Below, piece after piece: positions 4,616-6,766 of a stretch of 6,766 bases of DNA (positions are counted from its first letter, which is position 1; each line of letters begins with the position of its first letter). Made by a program: the position numbers and the translations under genes. This DNA comes from Candidatus Profundicultor aquiphilus (GTDB lineage Bacteria > Atribacterota > Atribacteria > Atribacterales > Caldatribacteriaceae): positions 1 to 6,766 of the forward strand of contig JABUEZ010000113.1 of assembly GCA_013314795.1 (NCBI GenBank), read 5' to 3'. The notes below the pieces were generated by a model. It was not told where the DNA came from and made no database searches. It worked only from the letters and a program-made list of their open reading frames with translations.

Positions 4616-6034
4616 GTGAAGAAGTTAGCCATTTTTCTGTTGTTGGGTGTCATGAGTCTGGTTTGGGTCGGCTTTGCCATAGCTCAGGAGGAAGTTACAC
4701 TGACTGTAGTATGGCATGCCGGGATTTGTGCCGAGGCGTTGTTGGATATCGCAAAGGATTATGAGAAAGTAGCGGGAGTTAAAGTTGTGGGAGCTCTGGT
4801 CCCCTATGGCCCTCAGTGGCACGATAAGATTGCTTCAGAGTTTGCTGCAAAGGGAAGCGGTTTTGACCTGGCTGCCTGGGATAGCCAGTCTGTGGCAGAG
4901 TTTGCCGGAGGGGGTCATTGCGTTCTGCTGAATCCCTACCTGGAAAAATCTGATAAGGTGAATTTTGATACCTTCTTGCCGGCGGCTTTGAAGCGTTATG
5001 GAGAGTATCCGGATGGAAGTGGGAATCAATATGCTTTGCCGGTGAACCAGGATTGTCTGGGGTTGATTTATCGCCGCGATCTCTTTGAGGATCCAAAAGA
5101 AAAAGAGGCGTTTAAGGCCAAGTACGGATATGACCTTGAGGTACCCAAGACGTATCGGCAGCTCAGGGATATTGCTGAATTCTTTACTCGACCAGACCAG
5201 GGCCTTTATGGATTTGCCCAGTATGGTGGTCGAGAGTATGACTATTGCACCAGCATGTCGAACACCTTTATATGGAGCTTTGGTGGCGCACTGTGGAACC
5301 CAAAAACCTTTGAAGTCAAGGGATATTTGGACAGCCCTGCCTCGATTGATGGAGTCAAGTTCTATGTTGATCTGTTTAAATTCTGCCCGCCTGGTTCCGA
5401 AACCTGGGGATTTGACGAAGTGAATGTGGCCATGCAACAGGGAAGAGTTGCCATGGCGATGCAATGGTTCTATTTCTTTGGTTCAATGCTTGACCCGAGC
5501 GTTTCTAAAATTGTTGATAAAGTAGGATTTGCGATACTTCCTGGCGAGGTTGGTCGAGACGGGAAATTCCGAAGAGTATTTAGTATGGGTGGTCAGGGAT
5601 TGGGCATTAATAAGTACTCGAAGCATGTTGAAGAAGCCTGGAAGTTTTTGGAGTGGTACATGCAGAAAGATCAGCAGATGCGATATGCAAAATTCTGCCA
5701 GACTGGGAACAAGTATGTTTTAGAGGATCCGGAATGGCTCAAACTGAATCCTTACAATGTGCTCTTTAAGGATGCCATGAATTATATTAACGACTACTGG
5801 CATCTCCCTGAGTATCCGATTTTGCTGGATATCATGCAGGAAGAAATTCATAATGCTTTAACAGGTAAGAAAACTGTGGAGCAAGCGCTCGCGGATTGTG
5901 CAGAGAGACACGAGAGGGAACTTCGAAGAGCAGGGTATGAAATCAAGAGAACCGAAAATATTCCTGAAGCACCCTATGAACTTGCTTATGGAGAACCTTA
6001 TAGTGCTGAGTTAGAAAAGTACTATAATTATTGA
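4616..6034 (+). CDS. Secreted solute-binding protein of CUT1-type ABC importer (family 1)
   Basis: This 472-residue protein should capture a sugar or polyol outside the membrane for locus B. The N-terminus MKK plus a hydrophobic core to about residue 20 and AIA before Gln24 is a signal peptide for signal peptidase I; there is no lipobox cysteine, so it is not an obvious lipoprotein. The mature part begins with a beta strand (VTLTVVWHAG), followed by YGPQWHDKIASEF and GSGFDLAAWDSQSVAEF near 64-96, the usual first-lobe pattern. ALPVNQDCLGLIYRRDLF at 140-157 is the hinge region typical of family 1 binding proteins. The GGQGLGINKYSKHVEEAWKFL region from 325 is the second-lobe motif. The C-terminus has the usual linker and helix (GKKTVEQALADCAERHE) plus a longer acidic and tyrosine-rich tail than the protein at 1-221. 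The length is at the upper end for the family. The mature protein has seven cysteines, including Cys38 and Cys102. Its own promoter region and a strong hairpin after the gene suggest high, regulated expression. The ligand is unknown. Confidence 0.92.
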   Translation: MKKLAIFLLLGVMSLVWVGFAIAQEEVTLTVVWHAGICAEALLDIAKDYEKVAGVKVVGALVPYGPQWHDKIASEFAAKGSGFDLAAWDSQSVAEFAGGGHCVLLNPYLEKSDKVNFDTFLPAALKRYGEYPDGSGNQYALPVNQDCLGLIYRRDLFEDPKEKEAFKAKYGYDLEVPKTYRQLRDIAEFFTRPDQGLYGFAQYGGREYDYCTSMSNTFIWSFGGALWNPKTFEVKGYLDSPASIDGVKFYVDLFKFCPPGSETWGFDEVNVAMQQGRVAMAMQWFYFFGSMLDPSVSKIVDKVGFAILPGEVGRDGKFRRVFSMGGQGLGINKYSKHVEEAWKFLEWYMQKDQQMRYAKFCQTGNKYVLEDPEWLKLNPYNVLFKDAMNYINDYWHLPEYPILLDIMQEEIHNALTGKKTVEQALADCAERHERELRRAGYEIKRTENIPEAPYELAYGEPYSAELEKYYNY

Positions 6035-6045
6035 TAATTTCCGAG

Positions 6046-6089
6046 GCTCTATTGCGGGTGGGGCGACGTCGCTCCACCCGCAATAGAGT
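6046..6089 (+). promoter_or_regulatory. Long perfect stem-loop after the binding-protein gene
   Basis: Arms 6047-6061 and 6074-6088 are exactly complementary over 15 bp. The stem continues inward through a G-U pair and three more pairs to an ACGU loop at 6066-6069, and outward by one G-U pair, giving about 20 bp. Neither strand has a T-run after the stem, so it is not a canonical intrinsic terminator. It lies 12 nt after the stop and ends 22 nt before the next gene, so it probably stabilises the binding-protein mRNA or causes partial termination, lowering permease expression. Confidence 0.7.
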
Positions 6090-6111
6090 AGGAAAATCAG
6101 GGGGTTGAATC

Positions 6112-6766
6112 GTGAACGACAATTATTATGAGAGCATCATTGAAAGAAAGAGTAAGGTTAGTGTTATCATACAGGGTATAATCTTGGGCCTTTTCCTCTT
6201 TTTTACTGTTTTTCCTCTTTTCTGGCTCTTTCTTTCTTCTCTTAAGGATCGGCTGGATATTTTTGCTTTCCCACCCCGTTTTATCTTTAACCCCACCATT
6301 GAGAATTACCGTGGTCTGTTTGTGAAAACCTTTCTGGAAGGTGGGGCTGGGCAGACTGATTTTGCACTGTGCCTTGTAAATAGTTTCATCGCTGCTGGTT
6401 TGGGCACTTTTTTTGCTGTTATTCTGGGGGTCATGGCTGGATATGCTTGTTCCCGGTTTCGTTTCTTTGGTAAGAACGATTATCTGTTTTTTACTCTTTC
6501 CACCCGGATGTTACCTCCTGTGGCCGTTATTATTCCCATATATATCATGTTTTCTCGACTGGGGCTACAGGATACAAGGGTTGGGATGGTTTTGCTCTAC
6601 ACCATGTCAAACCTTGGATTGGCTATATGGATTATGAAAGGTTTTTATGACTCTGTACCGGTTCAGTACGAGGAAGCTGGGCTGGTAGATGGGTATACCC
6701 GCTGGCAGATATTTTGGAAGATTATCATTCCTTCGGTAAAAGGTGGTATTGCTGCGACCATGGGTT
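6112..6766 (+). CDS. MalG-type permease subunit of CUT1 importer, cut at window edge
   Basis: The frame is open to the end of the window (218 full codons), so the C-terminal fifth or so is missing. GTG 6112 is chosen because AGGGGG at 6099-6104 stands 7 nt before it. The protein has a 17-residue polar N-terminus, a first membrane segment near 18-42 with FPLFWLFLSSLKD, NSFIAAGLGTFFAVILGVMAGYA near 90-112, TRMLPPVAVIIPIY near 131-144, and the EAA loop at about 187-207 (EEAGLVDG, then IIIP). These are MalG-family features. It is clearly related to the MalG-type protein at 1180-1995 but well diverged, so the loci are not a recent duplication. It would form half of the locus B channel; its MalF-type partner is not in the window. 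It follows the binding-protein gene after a strong stem-loop. Confidence 0.9.
   Translation, partial: MNDNYYESIIERKSKVSVIIQGIILGLFLFFTVFPLFWLFLSSLKDRLDIFAFPPRFIFNPTIENYRGLFVKTFLEGGAGQTDFALCLVNSFIAAGLGTFFAVILGVMAGYACSRFRFFGKNDYLFFTLSTRMLPPVAVIIPIYIMFSRLGLQDTRVGMVLLYTMSNLGLAIWIMKGFYDSVPVQYEEAGLVDGYTRWQIFWKIIIPSVKGGIAATMG

Noticed and set aside
4835..5464. 209-codon open frame on the minus strand inside the binding-protein gene
   Set aside because: The protein has no recognisable domain and lies opposite a clearly real gene; it reflects codon composition of the + strand gene.
6413..6637. 74-codon + strand frame inside the last permease
   Set aside because: It is out of frame with a permease whose family motifs run without break through the same bases.
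1..6766. Mobile element, CRISPR array or defence system
   Set aside because: No transposase, integrase, regularly spaced repeats or nuclease motifs were found; all genes are transport components.
1180..6766. Recent duplication of locus A to give locus B
   Set aside because: The two MalG-type proteins share family motifs but differ widely elsewhere, and the gene orders differ.

Overview
The window is bacterial and densely coded. All genes lie on the + strand, and it holds parts of two tandem carbohydrate-type (CUT1 family) ABC import loci. Strong Shine-Dalgarno sequences, GTG starts, moderate base composition by eye and 6-12 nt gene spacing all fit a bacterium. An anaerobic, possibly thermophilic lineage rich in sugar transporters (Atribacterota, Thermotogota or similar) is a guess from protein style only; nothing here fixes the taxon.

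Locus A (1-4233) holds the C-terminal end of a periplasmic solute-binding protein (1-221), a short intercistronic stem-loop (231-250), a MalF-type permease (288-1166), a MalG-type permease (1180-1995) and two consecutive, different MalK-like ATPases (2008-3135 and 3142-4233). Most CUT1 importers use one ATPase as a homodimer. Here the two subunits have complementary defects. The first has a nearly normal signature motif, but the H-loop histidine is proline. The second has the H-loop histidine, but its signature is LDAGM in place of LSGGQ. In a head-to-tail dimer these changes fall in the same ATP site. The expected product is an obligate heterodimer with one consensus and one degenerate site, resembling the two-ATPase GlpS/GlpT design of rhizobial glycerol importers. 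A polyol or glycerol-like substrate is possible but not shown.

The stretch 4234-4615 carries no gene. It holds a weak stem-loop that may end locus A, a perfect 14-bp palindrome just upstream of a consensus -35 promoter, a second compact inverted repeat just downstream of that promoter, a further stem-loop, a possible second promoter, and a cytosine-poor leader ending in a strong ribosome-binding site.

Locus B (4616-6766, continuing off the window) begins with a complete secreted solute-binding protein (4616-6034). A long perfect stem-loop (6046-6089) follows, then a MalG-type permease cut by the window edge (6112-6766). No MalF-type gene lies between binding protein and MalG, so the order differs from locus A; the partner is probably downstream. 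Locus B may carry its own ATPase beyond the edge or share the pair from locus A. No RNA gene, mobile element, CRISPR array or defence gene was found. The asymmetric ATPase pair and the organised control region before locus B are the points most worth following.
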